From the NCBI GenBank assembly GCA_900554635.1, contig USHY01000027.1:1-16130 (forward strand): DNA of 16,130 bases, given 5' to 3'. Positions 6,901-14,996 of this stretch are shown here, in pieces. The notes beneath the pieces were generated by a model, which was given only the letters and a program-made list of their open reading frames with translations, searched no databases and was not told the origin of the DNA. Every line of letters begins with the position of its first letter. The stretch's first letter is position 1. The DNA is from an uncultured Clostridium sp. GTDB taxonomy: Bacteria > Bacillota > Clostridia > TANB77 > CAG-508. The translations under genes were made by a program, and so were the position numbers.

Positions 6901-9900
6901 AGTCCTAAATAAATACTTTCCGCTTCTGTTTTAGCTCTTGATAATTCGAAGGTTTTTTGAATTATATTTGAATTTGAATAATTGTGTATTAATTTTACAA
7001 CAGTTTCTTCTTCATAACCAACTGTTATTATCAAATCAAGTGTTGCTGTTTCACTTGGTAGAATTTTTACAGTCTTTTTTATTGCTAAGCAAGGGTCTGT
7101 TACCAATCCTAAATTTTTAGAAAATGGTTTCGAATATTGAACAGCTTCTGGAATTCCAATGTTACCTTGACCCATGAATTTTTCTTTATCTATTTCATAT
7201 TCTACATCACCAATTGTCTCATTCTCTGTATATAGGCCTACTGCTGAATATATATTTTTTTGCTTTTCCCCTCTTTTATTCCTTTTTATTATAATACTGC
7301 CGTTTTCCGCTTCTCTAAAGCTTAAGAACAAATTGTTAAATGCTGTATGAGCATAGTCTTGTATTCCTGTTGAGAGTACAGGTTCTAAATATCCTGTCAC
7401 TTCTAGTGTTTCAATACTGTTTCCATTATTTGTAAGTTCTAGCCTTCTTATTTCAACATTGTCTTCAGGTGCTACTGTAACTATTGTTTTTATGTTTATA
7501 TTTCCTTCTGTTTTTGTATATTTCATTTTATCAGGTGCAAAAATAGTTTTGCTTACACTGTTTAAAGTACTTGAATACACCTGTTTTGTATTTAAGTTCT
7601 TAATATAGAAAAATATTCCTTGAGAATAATCCGCTGTTTCTTTATATCGATTTATTAATAAATTATCAAACTTGCTGTATCCAATACCTTGCAGATTAGA
7701 TACTATAGTATATTTTCCATTTGATATAACATTTGAAACAAGTAGGTTTGTGTTAGTTTTGTTATACACTCTTTCTGTATAATCTGCCAAGCCCTGACTT
7801 TTTAGTTTTTGTACCTTTTCTTTATTTTCTTTTGTGATTATTGCTTTCTCTGGCATTCTTTCTTGAAGTAAAATATCTACCGCTTCTATTTCTGGATTTT
7901 TACTAAATCTTTTTACAAATATGTTGTCATTTACTAAATTGTTTATTGAAAGTAATATCAACCCTTGATGATGTGCCATATATGTTTTTACTGGTTCATA
8001 CATCTCCCCATATTTCAACCTAGATGCTGTGTAATCTATTGATTCATAAAATCCATATTCTCCATACATCCCTTGTTTTTCAAGTATTTTTAAGTTTTCT
8101 ATTGCACCTTTTGGATCATAAATTAAACTTAAAAATATTCCATATGAAGATACTACCATATCTTCATCAAGACCTCTTTTTAATCCAAGCCATGGTATTC
8201 CAAATGCTTTATATTGGTAGTTATTGTTTAAATCTCTTAAATTAAATGCCGCTTCAGATATTCCCCAAGGTATTCCCAGTTCTTTAGCATATTGTTTTTG
8301 GCTCATTAGCATAAATCTACATGATTCATCTAATAAACTACCTTTATATGTTTTTATATTTGTATTTGGCATTAAATATTCAAATGCTGTACCAGACCAA
8401 GAGATTAAGCCTTTATATTTATTTAGAGAAGTTAATGTTCTACTTAGTGAACCCCAATGTTTAGCAGGTATATCTTTTTTAGCAATTGCAACCAAACTTG
8501 CCTGCCTTGCTTCTGATGCAAGTAGGTCATAATATGAATCTGTTAGTTTATTTTCTTCAACATTAAACCCTATTGAAAATATTCTTTTTTTATAATCATA
8601 CAACACACTAAAATCTGTAGCTTCAATTAAAGAATCGACTTTATTTACTAAATTCTCAGTGCCTTTTATTTCTTGAAGAAATTGCTTTAATGTATATAGG
8701 TAACCTACAAAGTTTCCACTATCTACTGTTGAAATATATCTTGGAATTAGTGGTTCTAGTGTTATGGTATTATACCAGTTATATAAATGCCCATTCCATT
8801 TGCTAAGTTTTTCAATAGTTTCTAACATTTTGTTTAATGTTGCTATTGTGTTTTCCAGACTTACTAAACCCAGATCATAACTTGAACAAACTGCTAGTAA
8901 TCCTAACCCAATATTTGTTGGTGAAGTTCTGTGGGCAATTTTATTTTTTCTATCTTCTTGGTAGTTATCTGGTGGTAAAAAATTGTTTTTTTCATTTATA
9001 TTGTCTTCAAAAAACTTCCATGTTTTTTGAGCAATTTCCAAACAATATTCTTTTTCTTTCTTGTCTATTTGTTCTATTGGTTTCTTTTCTTTATACTCTT
9101 GGCTTATATACCATGCTATAATTGGAGCAATCATGAAAAGTACACCAAATATCAAGAATGGAATTTTAGTAAACACAATTCCTAATATTATTAATATAGC
9201 TCCAACTAATATGTTTGGTTTCATTAACTTTATATATGCTACTAAAGTATTTTTACTTTGCTTTTCCGCTTCTTCTGCTGTCATCCATTCTAATAAATTT
9301 TGCTTAGAAACCCTCACTCTATATATAGTTTTTACAATGGCATTTAGGTTTGTATATGCTTTTACTGGTAAGAAAATAATTTCTAAAAATCCTCTTATAA
9401 TTGTTGCTTTTATTCCACTTATTGTTTTTAGCATATTTTTATGTGCTGAAATAAACTCTGAATTTATACTTTTTTTGAATATGATGTAATTTGCTATGTC
9501 TAAAACAGTTGAGAACAATAGTGCGAGTATTGCAATAATGAATATTAGGGCATTTGGAAGATTTAAAATTTCTAAAGACAATACTAATATTAGCATTGCC
9601 ACAATTGTTATTGGTACTAAACTTCTTCTTAGATTATCTAATATTTTAAATTTTGATAGTGGGTTTAATGGATTAATTTTTTTAGATTTATCTTTTGTTT
9701 TAATAATATTTGTGGCCCAATCAGCTATTTGCCAGTCTCCTCTAATCCATCTATGTTGTCTTGTAAGATAGCTGTTTAATTTGAATGGAAAACCATCTAA
9801 TAGTAAAATATCTGTTGCTAAGCCACATCTTAAATAGCTGCCTTCTAGTAAGTCATGACTTAAAACTGTGTTTTCTGGTATTTCATTACATAGTATTTTA

Positions 9901-10016
9901 TGGAATAGTTCTAGGTCGTATATGCCTTTTCCGGTAAAGATTCCTTCTCCAAAATTATCTTGATATACATCTGAAACTGCATTTGTATAAAAATCTGTTC
10001 CTCCGAAGTCCTGCAT
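3936..10016 (-). CDS. Cyclic beta-1,2-glucan synthase-like protein (NdvB/Cgs family), C-terminal fragment of a frameshifted gene
   Basis: The larger part (2,023 codons after the frameshift at 10008) of one giant membrane enzyme. Numbering as a restored 2,684-residue protein: the rest of the GT84 glycosyltransferase, including VYQDNFGEGIFTGKGIYDL, LSHDLLEG (712-717) and the QHRWIRGDW motif (745-753). Membrane segments follow at about 790-838 and 924-963. A glycoamylase/GH144-like domain spans about 983-1383 (HRTSPTNIGLGLLA, GIPWGISEAAFN, TYMAHHQG). The C-terminus is a GH94 phosphorylase-like domain with FGTLITQNGGGFTW, SGGAIGFRDQLQDT, GSGDWNDG (2363-2370, probable acid Asp) and GGWTWYTGSSSW. 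In characterised Cgs proteins the GT84 part elongates and cyclises the glucan from UDP-glucose and the GH94 part trims it. The ATG at 10016 has no ribosome binding site, so I do not believe it is an independent start. The product could also be a linear glucan. Confidence 0.88.
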   Translation of the reverse strand: MQDFGGTDFYTNAVSDVYQDNFGEGIFTGKGIYDLELFHKILCNEIPENTVLSHDLLEGSYLRCGLATDILLLDGFPFKLNSYLTRQHRWIRGDWQIADWATNIIKTKDKSKKINPLNPLSKFKILDNLRRSLVPITIVAMLILVLSLEILNLPNALIFIIAILALLFSTVLDIANYIIFKKSINSEFISAHKNMLKTISGIKATIIRGFLEIIFLPVKAYTNLNAIVKTIYRVRVSKQNLLEWMTAEEAEKQSKNTLVAYIKLMKPNILVGAILIILGIVFTKIPFLIFGVLFMIAPIIAWYISQEYKEKKPIEQIDKKEKEYCLEIAQKTWKFFEDNINEKNNFLPPDNYQEDRKNKIAHRTSPTNIGLGLLAVCSSYDLGLVSLENTIATLNKMLETIEKLSKWNGHLYNWYNTITLEPLIPRYISTVDSGNFVGYLYTLKQFLQEIKGTENLVNKVDSLIEATDFSVLYDYKKRIFSIGFNVEENKLTDSYYDLLASEARQASLVAIAKKDIPAKHWGSLSRTLTSLNKYKGLISWSGTAFEYLMPNTNIKTYKGSLLDESCRFMLMSQKQYAKELGIPWGISEAAFNLRDLNNNYQYKAFGIPWLGLKRGLDEDMVVSSYGIFLSLIYDPKGAIENLKILEKQGMYGEYGFYESIDYTASRLKYGEMYEPVKTYMAHHQGLILLSINNLVNDNIFVKRFSKNPEIEAVDILLQERMPEKAIITKENKEKVQKLKSQGLADYTERVYNKTNTNLLVSNVISNGKYTIVSNLQGIGYSKFDNLLINRYKETADYSQGIFFYIKNLNTKQVYSSTLNSVSKTIFAPDKMKYTKTEGNINIKTIVTVAPEDNVEIRRLELTNNGNSIETLEVTGYLEPVLSTGIQDYAHTAFNNLFLSFREAENGSIIIKRNKRGEKQKNIYSAVGLYTENETIGDVEYEIDKEKFMGQGNIGIPEAVQYSKPFSKNLGLVTDPCLAIKKTVKILPSETATLDLIITVGYEEETVVKLIHNYSNSNIIQKTFELSRAKTEAESIYLGLKGMDIEKYQKMLRYLIFQNPMKKQILAELPKRVYSQSELWKFGISGDLPILLVKIKDVNDMYIVKDCLKAMEFFRSKNIKIDFVILNEEKNSYEHFIQFEIENEIQNKQLGFLKNIYGGIYIINKKEITEEENNLLEFRSNLTISASKGTIEMQLKELEEDYEENIQNIGDEERKIFVPNNEMETITEDYSNLKYFNEYGGFTEDSLEYKMKISNTHKLPTAWSNILANPEFGTLITQNGGGFTWNKNSRLNRLSAWNNSSNIDIPSEIIYIKDKQTGENWSLCENINQNMQEYHIKFGFGYVTEKTVKSQIIQEMESFVAKDDSVKINILKLTNTIGEAKKLKLLYYIKPVLGEDEIKTNGYINVEKSNNVVIAQNLYTDDFKGKIAYIGSSETIKSYTGSKDEFIGKNAINNPQALNKVLLSESTGLGENSCIAMEIEMELSSYETKEITLFFGEEDNKLNAKDIAYKYSKISNAREELNKVKRFWYELLTRIQVKTPLESMNIMLNGWAIYQTIVSRLWARTGYYQSGGAIGFRDQLQDTLGIKYIEPEIMKKQIITQSKHQFIEGDVEHWWHEETNRGIRTRFSDDLLWLVYVVAEYIEYTGDKTILNRETPYLQGKELEDGIDERYDLYEASEISGTIYEHCIKAIEKSLNFGENGLPKIGSGDWNDGLNTVGNKKKGESVWLGFFLYEILTRFIPICEYMQDTEKVQKYKQIKDNLKKSLNGPGWDGRWFKRAFTDDGEPIGSIENEECRIDSISQSWGVISGAADNDKKYISMESLENHLIDRENGIIKLLDPPFNKTKIEPGYIKAYLPGVRENGGQYTHAAMWAIIAFTKLGFGDKALEYYRMINPIEHSRTKETALKYKVEPYSIAADVYGAESLAGRGGWTWYTGSSSWFYKAGIENILGLKIKNNTLKMEPCIPKDWKEYKIKYRYKNSIYNISVKNPNGKNTGVERFYQNGKEIEEKQVKLNGEGGMFEIEIEM

Positions 10017-11991
10017 AAATTTTTGTAAATAAACTTTTTCTGCTTGAATTTAAGTCTACTCCAATTCTTGGCTGAATTAGTGCATGACCATCTACTATTA
10101 TATTTTTATTTCTATCTAATACTGGTTTGTTTAAAATATGTGCCATTGTGCCTATGAGTTCTTTTGCTGAATCTAATATCAAATTAGTATCTGCATCTAG
10201 TGTTATTACATATTTAATTGGTATTTTTTCTTTAATTGTATTTGTTTTAAATTGGTTGTTTCCTGTTATAAGAAACTCATTAAACTGGCAAAGCATTCCC
10301 CTTTTTCTTTCCCAACCTAAGAAACATTTTTCGCCTCTACACCATACTCTATTTCTATATATGAAAAAGAATTTCTCCTTTTCATTTTCACTATATTTTC
10401 TATTTAGTGCTTTTGATTGTTTTATCCCCTCTTCAATTATTTCCCTATCATATGCCTCTTCTTGATTTTTTGAAGAAGTACAATCTCCAAGTAGTGTAAA
10501 ATAAAGGTTTTTCTCTTTATTGGCTAGATAATATACTTCTATTTTTTGAAATAATTCTTCTACTTTTGCTCTACTATTTAGTATTGTTGGAATAACTACC
10601 ATAGTGCTATATTTTTCAGGTATTCCATCTGTTAGGGCAAGTTTTGGAAGAATTGTTGGTTTTACGGTTTTGCTTAATATATAATTTAAGAGCTGAATAT
10701 ATATTTCTGAAATTGGTATTATTGCAAGTACTGCTGTAACAATTGCTAATTGTATATTGGTCTTTAAATACATATATATTGCTATACAAACAGTAAAAAA
10801 AGCTGTAACAGCATATATTGAAGCAATATATTTAATAGGTTTTTTCGTATTCTTTTTACTCTTGATTCCTAATTCTTTATTTAGTATGTTTTTCCCTCTA
10901 TCTATCAGGTAATATCCTACATGCCTCTTTTTATCCTGTTTTGCTTTTTGAGATAATTGCAACGCTTTTTTGGCTATATATATTTCAGAATTTTTTGTTT
11001 TATTTGATAATTCTTTTATTGTGTTTCTGTAATATTCTTTGGTTTTATAATCCATTAATTCATATACATTTGCTGGATCTTGTTTTAAAATGTCTTCGAC
11101 TCCGTTTATCTTTTCAAATAATTCTAAGAAATTGATTCTTCCTATTTTTCTAATTGAAGTTATACTATTCCCTATTAAGACTTTTTGCATTGCTATATCG
11201 AAATGTTCTTTTCTTATAACTTCAGAAACAGTTAGCCCCATTTTGTTTACTTGTTCTTCAAGTATATTTAAGTAAGCATTCCCAGTTCTTCCATATTTTT
11301 TAAGTTTATATGACATATACTCTATAAATGGATAGCTTGAATTTGTGTACATTTTTGTGTTTTCTCTTATTTTTTTGAATTTTTGTTTTGTACTGTCTTT
11401 TTTGTCTATTAGTCTTTCAACAATTTCTTCTACCTTATATTTTTGAATTTGGCTTACCATTATTTTTTCACATACGCCTCTAATGTTTTCAATTAATGAT
11501 AATTTTAAAAATACTGGTAAACTCCATATTTCTTCCATGCTCAATGTTTTTTTTCGTTCATATGCTAGTAGACAGCTCTCTAGTGTTTCCTCATCTATTT
11601 TGTTATCTGTATATGCTACTATTTCAGAAGCTAAAACATATACCCTTGCATATCCTTTATATATTCCATTTCCTATTCCTTGAAAGTTTTTGTATTTTTT
11701 TTCAGTAAGTTCATTCATTATACTTTGGGTTGTTTCTTCTATTATATAGAAATTGTCTAAAAGCCATTCTCCTGCTGGATATATGCTTATTCCCTGTTTA
11801 ATATGTTCATTTAAAATATTATAAGTTTTTTGAATAAATTTTAAATTATTGTTTAGCCTTTCTATAGGAAATGTATTTGGATCGGATGTTCTTGTTACTT
11901 CAAAATCGATTGCCATTTTTCCCATGTAGTTTTGTAGTTGTTCACTATCTAAACTCATTCCTTTTGTGACTAAATATTTTCTATTTTTCAA
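9955..11991 (-). CDS. Cyclic beta-1,2-glucan synthase-like protein, N-terminal fragment of the same frameshifted gene
   Basis: First 661 in-frame codons of the synthase. The frame then shifts and ends after 17 unrelated residues (LRRNRFLYKCSFRCISR). Residues 1-380 form the helical N-terminal region of the family (YPAGEWLLDNFYIIEE at 71-86). Two membrane helices lie at about 385-409 and 413-439. The GT84 catalytic domain starts near 460 (STMVVIPTI), with WERKRGMLCQFN (560-571) and the nucleotide-sugar DAD motif at 599-601 (VITLDADTN). The start is TTG at 11991 with GAGGGG about 8 bases upstream; an in-frame ATG 11 codons on has no usable spacing. The ribosome binding site is part of the hairpin at 11996-12052. 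The gene follows the ABC operon by 71 bases, so it may be its last gene. Confidence 0.87.
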   Translation of the reverse strand: MKNRKYLVTKGMSLDSEQLQNYMGKMAIDFEVTRTSDPNTFPIERLNNNLKFIQKTYNILNEHIKQGISIYPAGEWLLDNFYIIEETTQSIMNELTEKKYKNFQGIGNGIYKGYARVYVLASEIVAYTDNKIDEETLESCLLAYERKKTLSMEEIWSLPVFLKLSLIENIRGVCEKIMVSQIQKYKVEEIVERLIDKKDSTKQKFKKIRENTKMYTNSSYPFIEYMSYKLKKYGRTGNAYLNILEEQVNKMGLTVSEVIRKEHFDIAMQKVLIGNSITSIRKIGRINFLELFEKINGVEDILKQDPANVYELMDYKTKEYYRNTIKELSNKTKNSEIYIAKKALQLSQKAKQDKKRHVGYYLIDRGKNILNKELGIKSKKNTKKPIKYIASIYAVTAFFTVCIAIYMYLKTNIQLAIVTAVLAIIPISEIYIQLLNYILSKTVKPTILPKLALTDGIPEKYSTMVVIPTILNSRAKVEELFQKIEVYYLANKEKNLYFTLLGDCTSSKNQEEAYDREIIEEGIKQSKALNRKYSENEKEKFFFIYRNRVWCRGEKCFLGWERKRGMLCQFNEFLITGNNQFKTNTIKEKIPIKYVITLDADTNLILDSAKELIGTMAHILNKPVLDRNKNIIVDGHALIQPRIGVDLNSSRKSLFTKIYAGLRRNRFLYKCSFRCISR
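10005..10011 (-). other. Frameshift site in the glucan synthase gene (+1 base)
   Basis: On the minus strand GCA-GGA-C-TTC-GGA-GGA reads IYAG, then needs one base skipped (C at 10008, or equivalently another base of CTTC) to continue FGGTDFYTNAVSDVYQD, which is the expected family sequence. Family members read roughly AG-(F/L)-GGTD here. No homopolymer longer than two bases is present at the point itself, so it is not a typical homopolymer error. It could still be an assembly or read error, or a real inactivating or phase-variable mutation. Confidence 0.85.
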
Positions 11992-11995
11992 TTTT

Positions 11996-12052
11996 AAAAC
12001 CCCTCTATTGGTAATTTTAGTTTATACACATTTTTACCAATTAGGGGGTTTT
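11996..12052 (-). promoter_or_regulatory. Hairpin spanning the ABC operon/glucan synthase junction; attenuator or ribosome binding site mask
   Basis: Arms 11996-12014 and 12034-12052 pair over 18 bp (AAAACCCC/GGGGTTTT, CTA/TAG, TTGGTAA/TTACCAA) with two single-base bulges and a 19-base loop. On the minus strand the downstream arm reads TTACCAATAGAGGGGTTTT and contains the GAGGGG ribosome binding site of the TTG-started synthase. The structure could act as a leaky terminator after the upstream permease (GGGGTTTT end) or as an RNA fold that hides the ribosome binding site. Confidence 0.6.
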
Positions 12053-12062
12053 TTATACATTT

Positions 12063-13295
12063 TTATTCCTTATTTTCCCTTGCCATTTTTATTGCATCTT
12101 TTAGGCTTAATCTTGCACCTGTGTTTAGTATTGTTGATGAATATACTTTTATTGCAAGCATTGCTACAAGTGCTGTTGTTGCTATTAATACTAATACTGA
12201 AGTTATAACCTCTCCAGTTGTTGCAGTTCCCATCATTACTCTAAGTGGCATACAGAATGGTGATGATATTGGAACTATTCCAGCTATTTTGTTTACACTG
12301 CTACTTGGATTCATCATTGAAAAATATGCTAAGTAAAATCCTATTACTGCTACAAAGCTTACTGGTCCATTTGCTGACTGCACATCCTCCGGTTTGCTTA
12401 CTGTTGCTCCTGTTAATGCAAAGAATAGTGAATATAGCCCATATCCTAAGCAGAAGTATATTAGTGTTATAATAAATAGTGTTGGAGTAATTGTTGATAT
12501 ATCAAATATTGAGCTTAATATTTCTGGGTCCATACAGAATTTTGCTGATATTATGGCAACAATCATCATTAATATTACTTGTATTAACCCTACAATTCCT
12601 ATTCCTAATGTTTTTCCAAGTACTATTGTTTTACTATCTGTTGATGTAACTAGTGTTTCTATTATTTTTGATGTTTTTTCAGTTGTTATTGCAGTTGATA
12701 CTTGGCCTGCGCAGAAAAACACTGCGTAGAATAACACTATTGATATCATCATCATTATAAATATATTACCCTTTGCTGCATTTTCATCTGTTTCTGTAAG
12801 TGTTACATCAAATTCAGGTTCTAGGCTTGATAGTTCTTCTGGGCTTAGGTTTAATTTTTTTACTTGCAAGTTGCTGTATAAATTTGTAAATGTTGCAACT
12901 AATGTTTGTGGAATTTCTCCATAATTTACTGCAGCACTTTCAACTATGTATTCCATTTTTACTGTATTTTCTTGTTTTGAAAATTTGATACACGCATCTA
13001 CATCATTTTTTATTTTTTCTTTAATTTCTTCTAAGTTTAATTCTTCTGTTGTTGTTTGGAATTCGTAGCCTAAACCTGCTTCGTTTAGATTGCTTGCCAT
13101 TCCTTCAAAAAGATTTTCTGGGTCTATTATCAACACTTTTTCGCCTGAACCATCATTTCCAAGCTTTTTCATTATGTTTGGTATATTAAATGCTAATGCG
13201 ATTATGATTAATATAACTAATGTTGATATTATAAATGATTTTCTTCTTACCATTTCGCTTATTGTAAAAGCTGTTACTGTTTTTAAATTTTTCAT
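12063..13295 (-). CDS. ABC-2 type transporter permease, NatB-like
   Basis: Membrane half of an ABC exporter paired with the ATPase just upstream. The 410-residue protein has one N-terminal helix (about 21-40), a large extracytoplasmic domain (about 42-175), then a block of about five to six helices (178-198, 228-250, 271-295, 312-328, 364-383). The cytoplasmic motif TTEKTSKIIETLVTST (204-219) is characteristic of the NatB/YhaP type of ABC-2 permease. I chose the ATG at 13295, one base after the ATPase stop codon, with AGGTAGG upstream; a GTG at 13307 is possible but poorly spaced. Relatives export sodium, antimicrobial compounds or unknown substrates; the substrate cannot be read from the sequence. 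Confidence 0.86.
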   Translation of the reverse strand: MKNLKTVTAFTISEMVRRKSFIISTLVILIIIALAFNIPNIMKKLGNDGSGEKVLIIDPENLFEGMASNLNEAGLGYEFQTTTEELNLEEIKEKIKNDVDACIKFSKQENTVKMEYIVESAAVNYGEIPQTLVATFTNLYSNLQVKKLNLSPEELSSLEPEFDVTLTETDENAAKGNIFIMMMISIVLFYAVFFCAGQVSTAITTEKTSKIIETLVTSTDSKTIVLGKTLGIGIVGLIQVILMMIVAIISAKFCMDPEILSSIFDISTITPTLFIITLIYFCLGYGLYSLFFALTGATVSKPEDVQSANGPVSFVAVIGFYLAYFSMMNPSSSVNKIAGIVPISSPFCMPLRVMMGTATTGEVITSVLVLIATTALVAMLAIKVYSSTILNTGARLSLKDAIKMARENKE

Positions 13296-13296
13296 G

Positions 13297-14190
13297 TTAC
13301 ATAGCACCTACCTTTTCTATGAATATTTCATTTAAAGTAGGCTTTTTAAATTCGAATTTTGTTACATTAATATTGCTATCTGCCAACTTTTTGAATAAGT
13401 CATAACCTTGATTTTCTGTTTTTATTTTGATTAAATAATGATTTTCTGTGTTTTGTATTACTTCTAAATTTTGTTCTTTCAATAATTCATCTATATTTTT
13501 ACTGCTTATTACTTCAAGTTTTTCTGATGGATAGCTTTGCTTAATTTTCTCTAAATTACCCTGTAATACTGTATTTCCTCTATTTAAAATTGTTAAATCA
13601 GTGCAGAATTCTTCTATTGAATTCATTTGGTGGCTTGACATTATTACGTATTTCCCTTGTGCTATTAACTCTTTCATAACCTCGCTTAACATTTCTGTAT
13701 TTACTGGGTCAAGTCCACTAAATGGCTCATCTAACACTATTAGTTCTGGATTATTCATTACTGCTATTATGAATTGAATTTTTTGTTGATTTCCTTTTGA
13801 AAGTTTCTCAGCAAGTATGCTTTTGTATTCTACCATATCTAGTCTTTTTAACCAATAGTCAATTGCTTCTGTCGCCTCTTTAACTTTCATTCCTTTTAGT
13901 TTTGCAAAATACATTAGTTGATTAAATATTTCTGTTTTTGGATATAATCCTCTTTCTTCTGGCATATATCCAAAATTCACATTTTCTCTTTTTACTTCTT
14001 TTCCGTTCCAAGTGATAGTTCCTGATGTCTTTTTAATAATTCCTAAAATCATTCTTATTGTGGTTGTTTTTCCTGCACCATTTGTTCCAAGAAGTCCATA
14101 AACTCCTGGTTTATCAATAGATAGGTTCAAGTGTTTTACTGCTTCCTTTATGCCAAAGTTTTTGCACACATCTTTAATTTCTAACCCCAT
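13297..14190 (-). CDS. ABC transporter ATP-binding protein, NatA-like
   Basis: ATPase subunit for the adjacent ABC-2 permease. In its 297 residues: Walker A GTNGAGKT (35-42), signature LSKGNQQ (130-136), Walker B LIVLDEP (150-156), D-loop SGLDP (158-162) and switch His187 (SSHQ). A C-terminal extension (about 225-297, ending NEIFIEKVGAM) is the accessory region typical of NatA/YhaQ-type exporters. The signature has K instead of the usual G in its fourth position's neighbour (LSKGN versus LSGGQ), which is common in this subfamily. The ATG at 14190 follows GGAAGGA, 14 bases after the upstream permease stop. It abuts the downstream permease. Confidence 0.92.
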   Translation of the reverse strand: MGLEIKDVCKNFGIKEAVKHLNLSIDKPGVYGLLGTNGAGKTTTIRMILGIIKKTSGTITWNGKEVKRENVNFGYMPEERGLYPKTEIFNQLMYFAKLKGMKVKEATEAIDYWLKRLDMVEYKSILAEKLSKGNQQKIQFIIAVMNNPELIVLDEPFSGLDPVNTEMLSEVMKELIAQGKYVIMSSHQMNSIEEFCTDLTILNRGNTVLQGNLEKIKQSYPSEKLEVISSKNIDELLKEQNLEVIQNTENHYLIKIKTENQGYDLFKKLADSNINVTKFEFKKPTLNEIFIEKVGAM

Positions 14191-14204
14191 TTTTATTCCT
14201 TCCT

Positions 14205-14996
14205 TTATTCAACGTTTACACCTTTTCTAATTTGGATGTTTCCAATTATATAATAAATTATAATATATATCAAGTATAAAATTATGCCTCCTACCATTAA
14301 AAGCTGCATAGTTTCTTTATTTGGAGCTTCTACAGTATTAAATAAATTCATAATGTTTTTGTTAAATAATCCTGCAATATATAGGATTAAAACTGTTGTT
14401 ATAGTCATTGCAATAAATAGTACTAAGCCATATACTACTGATTTTATTATTCTTTTGTTGTTTGATTTATGTCCTAAAATTATACCTAAATATCCACATA
14501 TTAGCATGAATATAAATTCTAAAATTAGTATTATACCTATTACTGCAATTATTACTCCTGTTTTCACTTCAAGCATTGTTGCTATTGGCATTAATGCATT
14601 TTTTATAAATTCAAAATTTGCCCTTGTTCCATATCCTATTACAATGCAAGCAAAAATTATAGCAAATGAAATTAGCATAAGAATAATTCCTGATAATACT
14701 TTTGATAAGAATATTGTTTCATTTTTTACTGGTAATGTATGTGTTAAATAAGATTCATCTTTATAAATATTTCGTATAAATCTTACCCAACATCTCATAA
14801 GTGAATTAATTACAATGCTTACCATCATTGAAATTGCTGCTCCATAGCATATTTGTGTTATAACTGTAAACACTATTGAGTTTTGGATATTACTCAAAAG
14901 TCTTGCTGCTCCTGAAAAAGCAAGCCCTAATATATAGAATACAAGTAGTGGCTTACAAATCCATTTTAAATCATATTTCATTACTTTTCCTAACAT
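14205..14996 (-). CDS. ABC-2 type membrane protein, permease partner of the first ATPase
   Basis: A 263-residue integral membrane protein with about six predicted helices (around 16-36, 40-64, 97-123, 147-170, 184-211, 232-252) and no large outside domain. It starts MLGKVMKYDLKWICKP, a pattern common in small Firmicute ABC-2 permeases. The cytoplasmic loop after helix 2 contains KDESYLTHTLPVKNE, a segment I recognise from clostridial permeases that sit beside a GntR regulator. Its ATG overlaps the end of the ATPase gene by 7 bases, and its AGGAGG site lies inside the ATPase coding sequence, which fits coupled translation. Substrate unknown. Confidence 0.78.
   Translation of the reverse strand: MLGKVMKYDLKWICKPLLVFYILGLAFSGAARLLSNIQNSIVFTVITQICYGAAISMMVSIVINSLMRCWVRFIRNIYKDESYLTHTLPVKNETIFLSKVLSGIILMLISFAIIFACIVIGYGTRANFEFIKNALMPIATMLEVKTGVIIAVIGIILILEFIFMLICGYLGIILGHKSNNKRIIKSVVYGLVLFIAMTITTVLILYIAGLFNKNIMNLFNTVEAPNKETMQLLMVGGIILYLIYIIIYYIIGNIQIRKGVNVE

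Noticed and set aside
4496..9771. Several plus-strand open frames of 60-145 codons across the synthase gene
   Set aside because: They are antisense shadows of the synthase coding frame, with low-complexity hydrophobic translations and no recognisable domain.
9955..10016. The ATG at 10016 as the real start of an independent 2,026-residue protein
   Set aside because: No ribosome binding site precedes it, and it falls inside the GT84 domain, with clear family sequence continuing upstream in the other frame. A frameshifted single gene explains it better.
10005..10025. Programmed ribosomal frameshifting as the normal way to make the synthase
   Set aside because: The join needs a +1 shift. I see no prfB-like stop or Shine-Dalgarno stimulator at the join and no -1 slippery heptamer in the needed direction. 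A mutation or sequence error is simpler.
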